From contig NZ_CP078138.1 of assembly GCF_019212185.1 (NCBI RefSeq), forward strand, positions 4,756,501 through 4,820,500: 64,000 nt of DNA, written 5' to 3'. The notes beneath the pieces are model-generated. The model made no database searches. It worked only from the letters and a program-made list of their open reading frames with translations, and was not told the DNA's origin. The translations under genes and the position numbers were made by a program. The stretch is from Pseudomonas fluorescens. GTDB taxonomy: Bacteria; Pseudomonadota; Gammaproteobacteria; Pseudomonadales; Pseudomonadaceae. This document shows positions 1-9,810 of this stretch, piece by piece; the stretch's first letter is position 1; each line of letters starts with the position of its first letter.

Positions 1-2
1 TG

Positions 3-2870
3 TTCACGGGCATTGTCCTGGGCATTTTTAATTACCGGCAAACCACACAAATCATTCTATCCAGCAGCGAGGAGCTTTTTGCGCGCATAGAGCAGGACGT
101 GCGCGACGATCTGCAGGCTACCTATCAACCCATTCGTCATCTGCTCAATCTGCTGGTGCACAATCCGGCGGTTCAAGGTCCGGATCTCCAACATCGACTG
201 GAATTGCTCACGTCTTTCAGCCAGGCACTTATCGACAACCACGAACTCGCCTCTCTCTACGTCGGCTACGCCGATGGTGATTTCTTCATGGTCCGCCCAC
301 TGCGCAGCGACTCGCTGAAAAGCGCATTGGGAGCGCCTGACGGAGCGGCCTACCAGGTCTGGAGTATTGACCGCGACAGTCTGACCGGGATCAGCCACTC
401 CCGATCACTGTTCTACGATCCGACTCTGAAGTTGCTGGCAAGCGTGGAAAATCCGCAGGAAACCTACGACCCACGCACTCGTAGCTGGTTCAAGAGTGCC
501 GGTGCCCGTGATGAGCAAATCACCACCGAACCCTATATTTTCTTCTCGACCCACAACATCGGCACGACTCTCGCTCGTCGAATCGGCGCCAATGCCGTAT
601 TGGGCGCGGACCTGACCCTGGCCCAGTTGTCGGCGACCCTGGCCAGGCACAAAGTCACACCCAGCACCGAAGTCGCATTGTTCGACGGCGACACCAATGC
701 CATCGCCTATCCCGATAGCAACAAACTGATCATCGAAGGCCAGAGTAACCATCTGGCCAAGGCCAGTGACTTGAGCCCGGCATTGGGCGCGTTATTGAAC
801 AACAACGCGCAAGGCAATCGCCTGGACATCAATCAACGCCCGTGGATTTTTGCCCGCAGCAGTATGCAAGAGGGAGGTCCGCGTGGATTACAGTTGGCGG
901 TGATGGTGCCCGAGGATGAGCTACTGGCCGACGCCTTCCGGGTGCGCTGGCAGGGTGCGCTGATTACGTTGGCGACATTGCTGCTGTGTGTACCGCTGGG
1001 CTGGCTGACCTCGCGAATTCTGGTCAAACCCTTGCGCGCACTGGTCAGGGAAGCAGATGCCATTCGCAGTTTCGACTTCAATTATCCGATGGCTCGCCGC
1101 TCCCCCGTATTGGAGGTCGACCAACTGAGCGTCTCGATGGCCCGCATGAAGGACACGCTGGCAAGCTTCTTCGAAATAACCGACAGCTTGTCCGCCGAGA
1201 CCCGCTTCGAGCCGCTGCTGCAACGCGTACTCTTCGAAACCGTCAAGATTGCACAGGCACAGGCCGGATTGATCTATCTGCGTGAAAGCGACGGCACCCA
1301 CCTGATACCCCACGGCCTGGTGATCGATGGCGAATCACAGACACTCCAGGCGTTGAACATTCGTAGCCACGAACCGGAGAGCGCCGACGCGCCTACTTGG
1401 CTGCAAAAGCTAATGGACGAGGACTCCGTGGTCAAAACGCTGGGCTTCGAACAGGCCGGTGATTTGCAAAGCGTATTGCTGTCGATGCAAACCCCCAGCG
1501 TGCATCTGATCGGTATTCGATTGCACAACCAGCATAACGAAACCGTCGGCGCACTGGTTTTGCTGCTGCCCGACAGCGGCGCTCAAGCCGATCTGGAGAA
1601 ACTGCGGCCGGACCGCATCGCATTCATCCGCGCAGTATCCGGAGCGGCCGCCGTAAGTATTGAAAGCCAGCGCCTGCAGGCTCGTCAAAAACTCTTGCTG
1701 GATTCTTTCATCAAGTTGATGGCCGGTGCGATAGACGCCAAGAGCCCCTACACCGGCGGCCACTGCCAACGGGTCCCGGCGCTGACGCTGATGCTCGCCC
1801 ACGCTGCCGCCGCCAGCCAGGCACCGGAATTCATCGGCTACGATCCGACGGAGGACCAGTGGGAGGAGTTGCACATCGCCGCCTGGCTGCATGACTGCGG
1901 AAAAGTCACAACGCCCGAATATGTGGTCGACAAGGCAACCAAGCTTGAAACGCTCAATGACCGAATACATGAAATCCGCACGCGCTTCGAGGTGGTCAAG
2001 CGCGATGCGTGGATAGCCTACTGGCAGGGTGTCGCCCAAGGCGAAAGCCCGCAGCAGCTGGCTGAGGTACGTGATGCCACCCTCGCCGCCCTGGATGACG
2101 ACTTTGCCTTCGTCGCCCGCAGCAACCTGGGTGGCGAAGCGATGGCCGATGCCGATCTACAGCGCTTGCACGACATTGCCCAACGGACCTGGAGTCGGAC
2201 CCTGGATGATCGCCTGGGTGTGTCCTGGGAAGAAAACCGTCGCCAAGCTCGTAGCCACGCCCCCGTGCTACCCGTCGTCGAGTCCCTGTTGGCGGATAAA
2301 CCCGAGCACTTATACGAGCGCGACGCTGCCGAACTCATTCCAACGGATAACCCCTGGGGTTTCAAACTCGACGTTCCACCGTACAAATACAACCGGGGTG
2401 AACTGTACAACCTGAGCATTACCCGAGGCACGTTGACCCGCGAGGAGCGCTACATTATCAATCACCACATGGTGCAGACGATCCTGATGCTCAGCCATTT
2501 GCCGTTTCCCGGGCACCTGAGCAATGTCATGGAGATTGCCGGTGGCCACCATGAAAAAATGGACGGAACCGGCTATCCGCGCCAACTCAGACGCGAAGAG
2601 ATGAGCCTGCCTGCACGAATGATGGCCATCGCAGATATTTTCGAAGCGCTGACGGCCGCGGACCGCCCCTACAAGAAGGCCAAGACCCTGAGCGAAGCGC
2701 TGGGCATCATGGCCTTCATGTGTCGTGATGCGCACATCGATCCGGAGCTGTTCGCGTTGTTCGTCAACGAGAAAATCTACCAGCAATACGCCGACCGATT
2801 TCTTCAACCGCAACAAATTGATGCCGTAGACCCGCAGGCACTGCTGGCCAAGGCGGGCCTGGGCGCTTGA
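3..2870 (+). CDS. HD-GYP sensor phosphodiesterase, 5' end outside window
   Basis: The reading frame is open to the left edge, so the true start lies outside the window; 955 residues are visible. Order: end of a first membrane segment (bases 3-60), a large periplasmic sensor region of dCache type (to about 930), a second membrane helix (about 950-1015), a HAMP-like linker, a GAF-like region (about 1180-1660) and a C-terminal HD-GYP domain. The HD motif LHDCGK lies near 1887-1904 and the HHEKMDGTGYP motif near 2548-2580, both intact. HD-GYP domains hydrolyse cyclic di-GMP to GMP, so this is inferred to be a membrane receptor that lowers c-di-GMP when it binds a ligand. The ligand is unknown. 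The next gene is convergent and its stop abuts this one. Confidence 0.88.
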   Translation, partial: FTGIVLGIFNYRQTTQIILSSSEELFARIEQDVRDDLQATYQPIRHLLNLLVHNPAVQGPDLQHRLELLTSFSQALIDNHELASLYVGYADGDFFMVRPLRSDSLKSALGAPDGAAYQVWSIDRDSLTGISHSRSLFYDPTLKLLASVENPQETYDPRTRSWFKSAGARDEQITTEPYIFFSTHNIGTTLARRIGANAVLGADLTLAQLSATLARHKVTPSTEVALFDGDTNAIAYPDSNKLIIEGQSNHLAKASDLSPALGALLNNNAQGNRLDINQRPWIFARSSMQEGGPRGLQLAVMVPEDELLADAFRVRWQGALITLATLLLCVPLGWLTSRILVKPLRALVREADAIRSFDFNYPMARRSPVLEVDQLSVSMARMKDTLASFFEITDSLSAETRFEPLLQRVLFETVKIAQAQAGLIYLRESDGTHLIPHGLVIDGESQTLQALNIRSHEPESADAPTWLQKLMDEDSVVKTLGFEQAGDLQSVLLSMQTPSVHLIGIRLHNQHNETVGALVLLLPDSGAQADLEKLRPDRIAFIRAVSGAAAVSIESQRLQARQKLLLDSFIKLMAGAIDAKSPYTGGHCQRVPALTLMLAHAAAASQAPEFIGYDPTEDQWEELHIAAWLHDCGKVTTPEYVVDKATKLETLNDRIHEIRTRFEVVKRDAWIAYWQGVAQGESPQQLAEVRDATLAALDDDFAFVARSNLGGEAMADADLQRLHDIAQRTWSRTLDDRLGVSWEENRRQARSHAPVLPVVESLLADKPEHLYERDAAELIPTDNPWGFKLDVPPYKYNRGELYNLSITRGTLTREERYIINHHMVQTILMLSHLPFPGHLSNVMEIAGGHHEKMDGTGYPRQLRREEMSLPARMMAIADIFEALTAADRPYKKAKTLSEALGIMAFMCRDAHIDPELFALFVNEKIYQQYADRFLQPQQIDAVDPQALLAKAGLGA

Positions 2871-3353
2871 TCAGCAGTCAGTCAGGCGCAGGAAAATCGC
2901 CGCCAATTGCTCGATACCGGCCTGGTCGTCGAGGGTAAATCGCGCCAACAACGGACTGTCCAGATCCAGCACGCCGACGAGCTTGCCATCCTTGACCAAC
3001 GGCACCACCAACTCACTGTTCGAGGCGCTGTCGCAGGCGATATGCCCAGGAAACGCATGCACGTCCTCTACGCGCTGAGTGCTGAGGGTCGCCGCTGCCG
3101 CACCACAGACACCCCGCCCGAAAGGAATCCGCACGCAGGCAATTTGTCCCTGGAATGGCCCAAGCACCAACTCTTCATTGCGGTTGAGGTAGAAACCGGC
3201 CCAGTTCAGGTCCTCGACCTGGTTGAATAAAAACGCCGAGAACTGCGCGGCATTGGCGATGAAATCGCGCTCATCGGCCAGCAGCGACTCCAACTGCGCG
3301 CAAAGCAGACGATATCCGTCAAGGCCTGCGCCGCTGTTCTGCAAATCGATCAT
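2871..3353 (-). CDS. msrC: Free methionine-(R)-sulfoxide reductase (GAF-type fRMsr)
   Basis: 160 residues, a single cytoplasmic GAF domain. The three family cysteines are at 73, 83 and 107, with the same 10 and 24 residue spacing as the catalytic and resolving cysteines of E. coli fRMsr (84/94/118). The signature runs GRGVCG, then DVHAFPGHIACDSASNSE. The enzyme reduces free L-methionine-(R)-sulfoxide using thioredoxin and so repairs oxidised free methionine; protein-bound Met-R-SO is the job of MsrB, encoded at 7.7 kb. The ATG overlaps the stop of the upstream AAA ATPase gene by 4 nt, so the two are probably translationally coupled. Confidence 0.9.
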   Translation of the reverse strand: MIDLQNSGAGLDGYRLLCAQLESLLADERDFIANAAQFSAFLFNQVEDLNWAGFYLNRNEELVLGPFQGQIACVRIPFGRGVCGAAAATLSTQRVEDVHAFPGHIACDSASNSELVVPLVKDGKLVGVLDLDSPLLARFTLDDQAGIEQLAAIFLRLTDC

Positions 3354-4240
3354 GCCTTGTGCTCCAACAATTTAAGCCCGACCCAATAGCGGGCGAACTG
3401 ATAGGCGCAACGCCCGTTACGATTGCCCCGTCCAGTCGCCCAGCGCACCGCGAGGATCTCCAGTTCTTCATCACGTTGCCAGGCCAGTCCGGCCTTCGCG
3501 GCCAACTGCCCGATCCAATGCTCCACAACGTCGAGAAAGTGTTCCTGGGTAAAGGGGTAGAACGACAACCACAGGCCAAATCGATCGGACAGCGCGATCT
3601 TGTCTTCCACCGCCTCATTCGGGTGAAGCTCGCCGTCGACCATTTTCCAGTTTTCGTTATCACTTTCTTTCTCCGGCACCAGATGGCGACGGTTGGAAGT
3701 GGCGTATAGCAGCACGTTGTCCGGCGCCTGCTCGAGCGAGCCGTCGAGCACACTTTTAAGCACCCGGTAATCACCCTCGCCCGACTCAAAGGACAGGTCG
3801 TCGCAGAACAATACAAAGCGTTGCGGCAGCTTGGCGATTTGCTCGACCACACGGGGCAGATCCGCCAAGTGATCGCGCTCGATCTCGATCAGGCGCAGAC
3901 CGCTACCGGCGTGTTCGGCCAACAAGGCCCGCACCAGCGACGACTTGCCCGTCCCCCTGGAGCCCCAGAGCAGCGCATGGTTGGCGGGCATGCCATCGAG
4001 AAATTGCCGAGTATTGCGCCCCAGTTGCTCCAATTGCTTGTCGACACCGATCAAGTCGGACAAACGCATGTCCAGACTCACCTCGAGCGGCAACAGAAAC
4101 CCGCCACGGCCTTCGCGCTGCCAGCGGGCGGCCAGGCACTGCGTCCAGTCGATGGCGCTGCGCTGCATGGGCAACAGTGGCTCGATGCGAGCCAGTACCG
4201 CATCGGCGCGTTCTAGAAAGGCATTCAATCGAGAGTCCAC
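3350..4240 (-). CDS. DUF815-family AAA-type ATPase
   Basis: 296 residues. A Walker A motif GSRGTGKS lies at residues 93-100, followed by a Walker B-like segment (FVLFCDDLSF, about 142-151) and an arginine-rich C-terminal lid. This matches the DUF815 family of P-loop ATPases, whose cellular role is not established. The start is GTG at 4240, chosen for an AGGAGA ribosome site 6 nt upstream; no ATG nearby is better placed. It is the first gene of a two-gene unit with msrC (4-nt overlap). The link to methionine repair is positional only. Confidence 0.85.
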   Translation of the reverse strand: MDSRLNAFLERADAVLARIEPLLPMQRSAIDWTQCLAARWQREGRGGFLLPLEVSLDMRLSDLIGVDKQLEQLGRNTRQFLDGMPANHALLWGSRGTGKSSLVRALLAEHAGSGLRLIEIERDHLADLPRVVEQIAKLPQRFVLFCDDLSFESGEGDYRVLKSVLDGSLEQAPDNVLLYATSNRRHLVPEKESDNENWKMVDGELHPNEAVEDKIALSDRFGLWLSFYPFTQEHFLDVVEHWIGQLAAKAGLAWQRDEELEILAVRWATGRGNRNGRCAYQFARYWVGLKLLEHKA

Positions 4241-4371
4241 GACTTCTCCTCAGGCACGTTCACGATAATGTTGGGGGGGCGGCGGTGTTCAGACAGTCCA
4301 GGAACTCCCGATGCCCATTCATGATCAGCTATGCTTGGCCCAGAACGGAAACGGAAGTGGTTCAGCACCCG

Positions 4372-6693
4372 ATGGATATCAAATTCACCAACCGGCTCTC
4401 TTACAAGCAAGCCAAATTCACCGTGCTGGTCGGTTTCGTTCTGGGTATGGTGCTTAGCCTGGTACAAATAGGCATCGATTATGCCAGCGAAGACGCGTCC
4501 ATCAACCGGGAAATACTCTCGCTGCTGGAAATCAGTCACAGCCCCGCGTCACGCATTGCCTACAACATCGATGCCGAACTCGCCCAGGAACTGACGCTGG
4601 GACTGCTGCGCTCGCCTGCGGTGATCGGCGCACAACTGACCGACAATAACCGTACGGTATTGGCCAACGTAAAACGCGCGCCCACGCAGAGTTCTTACCG
4701 CTTGGTCAGCGACTACCTGTTCGGTGCCAACCGCCTGTTCCAGGAACGATTGTTCCTCGAGCACTTGCCGGACGAATCCCTCGGGACGCTGCAACTTGAA
4801 GTAGACACCTACGCATTCGGCAGCCGATTCCTTCGCCGGGCTGAAGTCACGTTGTTCAACGGATTTGCCCGCAGCCTGATATTGAGCGGCATTCTCCTGG
4901 CGTTGTTCTATGTCATGCTCACCAAGCCACTGGTGCGCGTCATTCGCGAATTGAGTGGGCGCGATCCGCGTATCGCCGAGCAACCGCCACTCGAATGCCC
5001 CAAGCGGCATCAGAATGATGAAATTGGCGTGCTGGTCAAAGTCGCCAATCAGCAGTTCGCCAACATGACCACCGAAATCCAGCAACGGCGCGCAGCCGAG
5101 AATCGTCTGACCGACTACCTGGGACAGTTGGAAAACATCGTTTCCTCGCGTACCGCCGAATTGAAAGCCATCAATCGCCGGCTGACGGACTCCAACGAAG
5201 AGCTGGAAATCGCGCGGCAGACAGCACTGGATATGGCCCAGGCGCGCTCGGTTTTCCTGGCCAACATGAGCCATGAAATCCGCACGCCGCTCAATGGCCT
5301 GCTGGGCATGATTGCCCTGTCGCTCGACAGCCCGTTGAACGCGGAGCAACGCCAGCAACTTTCGATTGCCCATGATTCGGGAAAAGTGCTGGTCGAGTTG
5401 CTCAACGACATTCTCGATCTTTCGAAATTCGATGCCGGTCAACTGGAACTCGAACGTATTCCCTTCGACCTCGGCTCATTGGTGGAGGACACCGCCAATC
5501 TGCTCTCGCAAAACGCTGCACCCAATGTTGAATTGACCTGCCTGATCGACCCGAGCTTTCCGTTCCAGGTAATCGGCGATCCAACCCGGGTACGGCAGAT
5601 TGTCAGCAACCTGTTGTCCAACGCCCTCAAATTTACCCGTTTCGGTCGAGTGGACGTACGCCTGAGTCAGCTTGCAGAGGGCATCAGAATTGAGGTGTGC
5701 GATACCGGAATCGGCATCCCGCAAGAGGCCCAGATCAGGATTTTCCAGCCGTTTACCCAGGCCGGCGCCGGTATCACACGGCAGTTTGGTGGAACCGGAC
5801 TGGGCCTGGCGTTGACCTTCAATCTGTGCAACGCCATGCAAGGGCGCCTGAGCATCAGTTCGGAGTCCGGGTTCGGCAGCCAGTTCCGCGCCGACCTGCC
5901 CCTGCCCACCCATGTTCCGGCACTCGCACCAGCGCCACTGCGAGGCAAGGTCATCGCAATCACCTCGGCCAACAGCGGCCTCGCCGAACTGCTCGACAGC
6001 CTGTTGCCCGGCTGGGGTCTGGATTACCAGCAATACCCTCTCGACGCTCCATTGAGCGGTCTCGAAACTGACGTACTGATCACCGATTGCGCTGAATGCC
6101 TGTTTGGCGTGCGACCGACAATTGCCGCCCCCATCCTGCTGGTGACGGCCTACGGCAACTTCATGCCCAACGAAGAGAGCATCGCCCTTGCCCCTCTGCA
6201 ACAACAGGCTCGGCCGTTGGCACGCAATGCGCTGTACCAGAGATTGCGCCACGCACTGAACGCCGGGCAGGACGAGGATCCGCAAACGCTGCAACTGATC
6301 AACGCAGTACAACAACGGGGAAGAGTCCTGCTGGTCGAAGACAACCCGGTCAACCAATTGGTCGCCAAGGGTATGCTGGGCAAATTGGGGGCGGACGTGA
6401 TGGTGGTGTCGCACGGAGCCGAGGCGCTCGACCAACTGGAACTGAACCGTTTTGACCTGGTTCTGATGGACTGCAACATGCCGGTGATGGATGGTTATGA
6501 AGCCAGCCGACACATCCGCCGCAGCGGACGCTGGCCGGATCTTCCTATTGTTGCCCTGACCGCCAATGCCATGCCCGAAGAGCGTGAGCGCTGCCGGGCA
6601 GCGGGCATGAATGACTACCTGGCCAAGCCCTTTCGCCGCGAGGAACTGGCCGCCATGCTTGACCTGTGGGTGCCCCTCAGGAAAGAGCCTTGA
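4372..6693 (+). CDS. sagS: SagS-like hybrid sensor histidine kinase/response regulator
   Basis: 773 residues from the ATG at 4372. Two membrane helices (about residues 18-40 and 160-185) flank a small periplasmic sensor. A linker and coiled coil follow, then a HisKA domain with phospho-acceptor His301 in SHEIRTPL, and an HATPase with N, G1 (DTGIGIP) and G2 (GGTGLGLAL) boxes. A receiver-like stretch without the usual acidic pocket (about 524-638) precedes a true receiver with phospho-acceptor Asp700 (LMDCNMPVMDG) and Lys in AKPF. Architecture, length and position beside ospR/gpx match SagS, which in P. aeruginosa links surface attachment to biofilm and tolerance pathways. The start is uncertain: no strong ribosome site precedes 4372, and GTG 4357 or ATG 4321 are in frame. 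The 3' end overlaps ospR by 17 nt on the opposite strand. Confidence 0.8.
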   Translation: MDIKFTNRLSYKQAKFTVLVGFVLGMVLSLVQIGIDYASEDASINREILSLLEISHSPASRIAYNIDAELAQELTLGLLRSPAVIGAQLTDNNRTVLANVKRAPTQSSYRLVSDYLFGANRLFQERLFLEHLPDESLGTLQLEVDTYAFGSRFLRRAEVTLFNGFARSLILSGILLALFYVMLTKPLVRVIRELSGRDPRIAEQPPLECPKRHQNDEIGVLVKVANQQFANMTTEIQQRRAAENRLTDYLGQLENIVSSRTAELKAINRRLTDSNEELEIARQTALDMAQARSVFLANMSHEIRTPLNGLLGMIALSLDSPLNAEQRQQLSIAHDSGKVLVELLNDILDLSKFDAGQLELERIPFDLGSLVEDTANLLSQNAAPNVELTCLIDPSFPFQVIGDPTRVRQIVSNLLSNALKFTRFGRVDVRLSQLAEGIRIEVCDTGIGIPQEAQIRIFQPFTQAGAGITRQFGGTGLGLALTFNLCNAMQGRLSISSESGFGSQFRADLPLPTHVPALAPAPLRGKVIAITSANSGLAELLDSLLPGWGLDYQQYPLDAPLSGLETDVLITDCAECLFGVRPTIAAPILLVTAYGNFMPNEESIALAPLQQQARPLARNALYQRLRHALNAGQDEDPQTLQLINAVQQRGRVLLVEDNPVNQLVAKGMLGKLGADVMVVSHGAEALDQLELNRFDLVLMDCNMPVMDGYEASRHIRRSGRWPDLPIVALTANAMPEERERCRAAGMNDYLAKPFRREELAAMLDLWVPLRKEP

Positions 6694-7138
6694 TCTGCCC
6701 CAGCAACTGATCAAGCCCCACCCGCAACTGATTCAATTGCTGCAAGTCGACGCCGCTGTCGCACAACAATCGCGCCTTGAGCGGCGCCACCTGATCACGC
6801 AGTGATTGACCGGCTGGTGCAAGACTCAAATGCACTTCGCGTTCATCTCGCGGTGAACGTTGACGCTGGACCAACTGCATCTGCTCCAGACGTTTGAGCA
6901 AGGGCGTCAGCGTCCCGGAATCCAGAGCCAATCGCTCACCCAGGGCCTTCACCGTCGGCTGCTCCGGCATTTGCGCCTGCCACTCCCACAACACCAGCAT
7001 CACCAGGTACTGCGGGTAGGTCAGGCGCAACTGGTCGAGCATCGGCTTATAACCCCGAATCACTGCCCTGGACGCCGCGTAGAGCTTGAAACACAGCTGG
7101 CTGTCGAGCGCCAGCGAATCGCTTGGCTGATCATTCAT
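6677..7138 (-). CDS. ospR: OspR/OhrR-type MarR regulator (thiol peroxide sensor)
   Basis: 153 residues with the MarR winged-helix fold. The N-terminal segment [11 protein letters not shown] carries Cys16, which corresponds to the reactive cysteine of OhrR-type sensors. The [13 protein letters not shown] helix and [11 protein letters not shown] recognition helix are typical. Its ATG overlaps the gpx stop by 4 nt (ATGA), so it is the second gene of a gpx-ospR operon. In P. aeruginosa OspR represses the adjacent glutathione peroxidase gene and is released by oxidation of its cysteine; that function is inferred here from sequence and position. GCGC-cored palindromes in the gpx promoter (7662-7711) are the likely operator. 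A paralogue lies at 22289-22750. Confidence 0.86.
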   Translation of the reverse strand: MNDQPSDSLALDSQLCFKLYAASRAVIRGYKPMLDQLRLTYPQYLVMLVLWEWQAQMPEQPTVKALGERLALDSGTLTPLLKRLEQMQLVQRQRSPRDEREVHLSLAPAGQSLRDQVAPLKARLLCDSGVDLQQLNQLRVGLDQLLGQIKALS

Positions 7139-7620
7139 TTGAGCAGGGCTTCAATCTCGCGGGTCAGGTCCTGCGGCTTGGTGGCCGGGGCGAACCGTTT
7201 GACCAACGTGCCGTCCTGACCAATCAGGAATTTGGTGAAATTCCATTTGATGCCCTGAGATCCCAGCACGCCAGGTGCGCGCTTTTTCAACTGGACGAAC
7301 AAGGGATGGGCGTCGCTGCCGTTGACCTCGATTTTTTTGAACAGCGGGAAACTCACGCCGAAATTCAACTCGCAGAACTCCGAGATCGCCCCCTCGTTAC
7401 CCGGCTCCTGTTTACCAAACTGATTGCACGGAAAACCCAGTACGACCAATCCTTGATCCTTGTAGGTCTGCCACAGCTCTTCGAGCCCCTTGTACTGCGG
7501 CGTGAACCCGCATTTGCTGGCGGTGTTGACCACCAGTAGCGCCTTGCCGGCGAAATCCGCCAAGGTCTTCTGCTCGCCCTTGATGGTGGTACAAGGAATG
7601 CTCAACAGGTTATCGGCCAT
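7135..7620 (-). CDS. gpx: Glutathione peroxidase family protein
   Basis: 161 residues. The peroxidatic cysteine is Cys37 in NTASKCGFTPQY. The GFPCNQFGKQEPG block supplies the family Gln and a second cysteine that can act as resolving residue, and KWNFTKFLIG is the third conserved block. As in most bacterial members, selenocysteine is replaced by Cys, so thioredoxin may be the real reductant. No signal peptide: a cytoplasmic enzyme reducing H2O2 or organic peroxides. First gene of the gpx-ospR operon. Its promoter at 7655-7683 on this strand overlaps the candidate OspR operators. Confidence 0.92.
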   Translation of the reverse strand: MADNLLSIPCTTIKGEQKTLADFAGKALLVVNTASKCGFTPQYKGLEELWQTYKDQGLVVLGFPCNQFGKQEPGNEGAISEFCELNFGVSFPLFKKIEVNGSDAHPLFVQLKKRAPGVLGSQGIKWNFTKFLIGQDGTLVKRFAPATKPQDLTREIEALLK

Positions 7621-7654
7621 GGGGGCAGGCTCCGCGCAGTAAAAAGGAAGATGT

Positions 7655-7711
7655 AAACATAGCGAGCAATTTGATTGTGCGCAATTTAATTACCCGTGAA
7701 ATTGTGCGCAC
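7655..7711 (-). promoter_or_regulatory. gpx-ospR promoter with candidate OspR operators
   Basis: On the minus strand, a -35 TTGCGC and a -10 TATGTT (plus positions 7655-7660) are separated by 17 bp. The near-palindrome ATTGTGCGCAAT at 7674-7685 covers the -35. A second copy of ATTGTGCGCA lies at 7701-7710, 27 nt further upstream, and a weaker GCGAGCAAT at 7662-7670 sits in the spacer. A repressor bound there would block RNA polymerase. Assignment to OspR is inference from position and from the matching layout at the ohr promoter. Confidence 0.6.
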
Positions 7712-7747
7712 GGCCGGCCACCCCTTCGATGACCAGCCACTGCCCTG

Positions 7748-8143
7748 TCAGTCGCGCGGTACCAGATCCAGGCACACGGAGTTGATGCAATAGCGCAAAC
7801 CGGTCGGTGGCGGACCATCGGGAAACACGTGTCCCAGATGCGCATCACACTTGGCACAAACCACTTCGGTGCGGATCATTCCGTGGCTGATATCTCGGAT
7901 TTCGACCATGGCACTCTCGCCAATGGGCGCGTAGAAGCTCGGCCAGCCGCAACCTGAATCGAATTTCGTCTCAGAGTCAAACAACGGCTCGTTACAGCAG
8001 ATGCAGTGATAAACACCCGCTGTTTTGGTCCCGTTGAACTTGCCCGAGAATGGTCGCTCGGTGCCTTTGAGGCGACACACGTTGTACTGCTCGGGGTCGA
8101 GCATCGCACGCCATTCCTCCAGGGTTTTTTCCAACTTTTCCAT
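7748..8143 (-). CDS. msrB: Peptide-methionine (R)-S-oxide reductase MsrB
   Basis: 131 residues from the ATG at 8143; the frame extends further upstream but that part has no similarity to MsrB. Two CxxC pairs (CICC, and CAKC before [11 protein letters not shown]) form the structural zinc site. The catalytic cysteine lies in GLRYCINS near the C-terminus. The enzyme reduces methionine-(R)-sulfoxide in proteins with thioredoxin. No signal peptide, so cytoplasmic. It is separated from gpx by about 130 nt that hold the gpx promoter, so it has its own transcript, but it clearly belongs to the same redox neighbourhood (msrC, gpx, ospR). Confidence 0.95.
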   Translation of the reverse strand: MEKLEKTLEEWRAMLDPEQYNVCRLKGTERPFSGKFNGTKTAGVYHCICCNEPLFDSETKFDSGCGWPSFYAPIGESAMVEIRDISHGMIRTEVVCAKCDAHLGHVFPDGPPPTGLRYCINSVCLDLVPRD

Positions 8144-8367
8144 AGTCCTGCCTCGGCAATTTAAAAAGCCCGATCTGTACCTTTTCCACGGATCAGGCGG
8201 CACGTATGATTGCGCCTCGTCAAACGCCAGTCTGGCAGCCACGCTACACGCATTCAAACGGATTTTGCTGCGGTGTTGCGAGGCGCCGGGTCCACGTGAG
8301 AGCGCAGGACTCCCAGTACGGTAGTGCACACAACGTCTGGATCGTTCATTTTCGGGAACACATCGCC

Positions 8368-9579
8368 ATGCAGGTCAGCAAATCGAACAAGCTCGCCAAC
8401 GTCTGTTATGACATTCGCGGCCCGGTGCTCAAGCACGCCAAACGCCTGGAAGAGGAAGGCCATCGCATCCTCAAGCTGAATATCGGCAACCCGGCACCTT
8501 TTGGTTTCGAAGCACCCGATGAAATCCTTCAGGACGTCATCCGCAACTTGCCGACTGCCCAGGGTTACAGCGACTCCAAAGGCCTGTTCAGCGCGCGCAA
8601 GGCCGTCATGCAGTACTACCAGCAGAAGCAGGTCGAAGGTGTCGGCATCGAAGACATCTACCTGGGCAACGGCGTTTCCGAACTGATCGTGATGTCGCTG
8701 CAGGCCCTGCTGAACAACGGTGACGAAGTGCTGGTGCCGGCCCCTGACTATCCCCTGTGGACCGCCGCGGTGAGCCTGGCCGGCGGTAACGCCGTGCACT
8801 ACCTGTGCGACGAAGGCGCCGACTGGTTCCCGGACCTGGCCGACATCAAGGCCAAGATCACTCCGAACACCAAGGCGCTAGTGATCATCAATCCGAACAA
8901 CCCGACCGGCGCGGTCTACTCGCGGGAAGTCTTGCTGGGCATGCTGGAACTGGCGCGTCAGCACAACCTGGTGGTGTTCTCCGATGAGATCTACGACAAG
9001 ATCCTCTACGACGACGCCGTGCACATCTGCACCGCCTCGCTGGCGCCAGACCTGCTCTGCCTGACCTTCAATGGCCTGTCCAAGTCCTACCGAGTGGCAG
9101 GCTTCCGCTCTGGCTGGATTGCCATTTCCGGTCCCAAGCACCACGCCCAGAGCTACATCGAAGGCATCGATATGCTGGCCAATATGCGCCTGTGCGCCAA
9201 CGTGCCGAGCCAGCATGCGATCCAGACGGCGTTGGGTGGCTACCAGAGCATCAACGACCTGGTCTTGCCCCAGGGCCGCCTGCTGGAACAGCGCAATCGC
9301 ACCTGGGAATTGCTCAACGACATTCCGGGAGTCAGTTGCGTCAAACCCATGGGCGCGCTCTACGCCTTCCCGCGGATCGACCCGAAAATCTGCCCGATCC
9401 ACAACGATGAAAAATTCGTCCTCGATCTACTGCTCTCGGAAAAGCTGTTGGTGGTCCAGGGCACCGCATTCAACTGGCCATGGCCAGACCACTTCCGCGT
9501 AGTGACCTTGCCGCGGGTGGACGATCTGGATATGGCGATCGGACGCATCGGCAACTTTCTGAAGTCCTATCGCCAGTAA
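8368..9579 (+). CDS. alaA: AlaA-type glutamate-pyruvate aminotransferase (PLP)
   Basis: 403 residues from the ATG at 8368. Fold type I aminotransferase: an [16 protein letters not shown] block at the N-terminus, [11 protein letters not shown] in the middle, and the PLP lysine in [14 protein letters not shown]. The sequence follows the E. coli YfbQ/AlaA pattern, an enzyme that transfers the amino group between glutamate and pyruvate and so makes alanine. It is divergent from msrB; the 224-nt gap must contain both promoters. The frame is open further upstream (to 8206), but that part lacks similarity and has no good ribosome site. Confidence 0.9.
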   Translation: MQVSKSNKLANVCYDIRGPVLKHAKRLEEEGHRILKLNIGNPAPFGFEAPDEILQDVIRNLPTAQGYSDSKGLFSARKAVMQYYQQKQVEGVGIEDIYLGNGVSELIVMSLQALLNNGDEVLVPAPDYPLWTAAVSLAGGNAVHYLCDEGADWFPDLADIKAKITPNTKALVIINPNNPTGAVYSREVLLGMLELARQHNLVVFSDEIYDKILYDDAVHICTASLAPDLLCLTFNGLSKSYRVAGFRSGWIAISGPKHHAQSYIEGIDMLANMRLCANVPSQHAIQTALGGYQSINDLVLPQGRLLEQRNRTWELLNDIPGVSCVKPMGALYAFPRIDPKICPIHNDEKFVLDLLLSEKLLVVQGTAFNWPWPDHFRVVTLPRVDDLDMAIGRIGNFLKSYRQ

Positions 9580-9590
9580 TCACGCCGTCG

Positions 9591-9617
9591 TCGGGGAGTG
9601 CATGACTGACTCCCCGA
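9591..9617 (+). terminator. Hairpin after alaA, weak terminator
   Basis: An inverted repeat TCGGGGAGT / ACTCCCCGA with a 9-nt loop lies 11 nt after the alaA stop. No T-run follows, so it may only stabilise the mRNA 3' end or depend on Rho. The rest of the 306-nt gap before htpX holds the htpX promoter and no credible gene. Confidence 0.35.
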
Positions 9618-9810
9618 TGACTGATTCAGCAACATATCCTCCTGCCTCACCCGCCCGCTGCGCTTACGTCCTGATGCGATTGGCCGTTTGCCCTTGCTCG
9701 CGGGGCCCCACGTACGAAAATGCGCGTCGAATTTCACCGCAAGCCATGCGTGAAATATCCTGCAAGCATCTAGAATTTGGCTGTAGGACACAGTTTGAAA
9801 TAGTCACCTG

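Noticed and set aside
5476..6714. 412-codon ORF antisense to the hybrid kinase
   Set aside because: Antisense shadow with no ribosome site or domain.
9567..9791. 74-codon minus-strand ORF between alaA and htpX
   Set aside because: Runs into the end of alaA, basic low-complexity product, no ribosome site.
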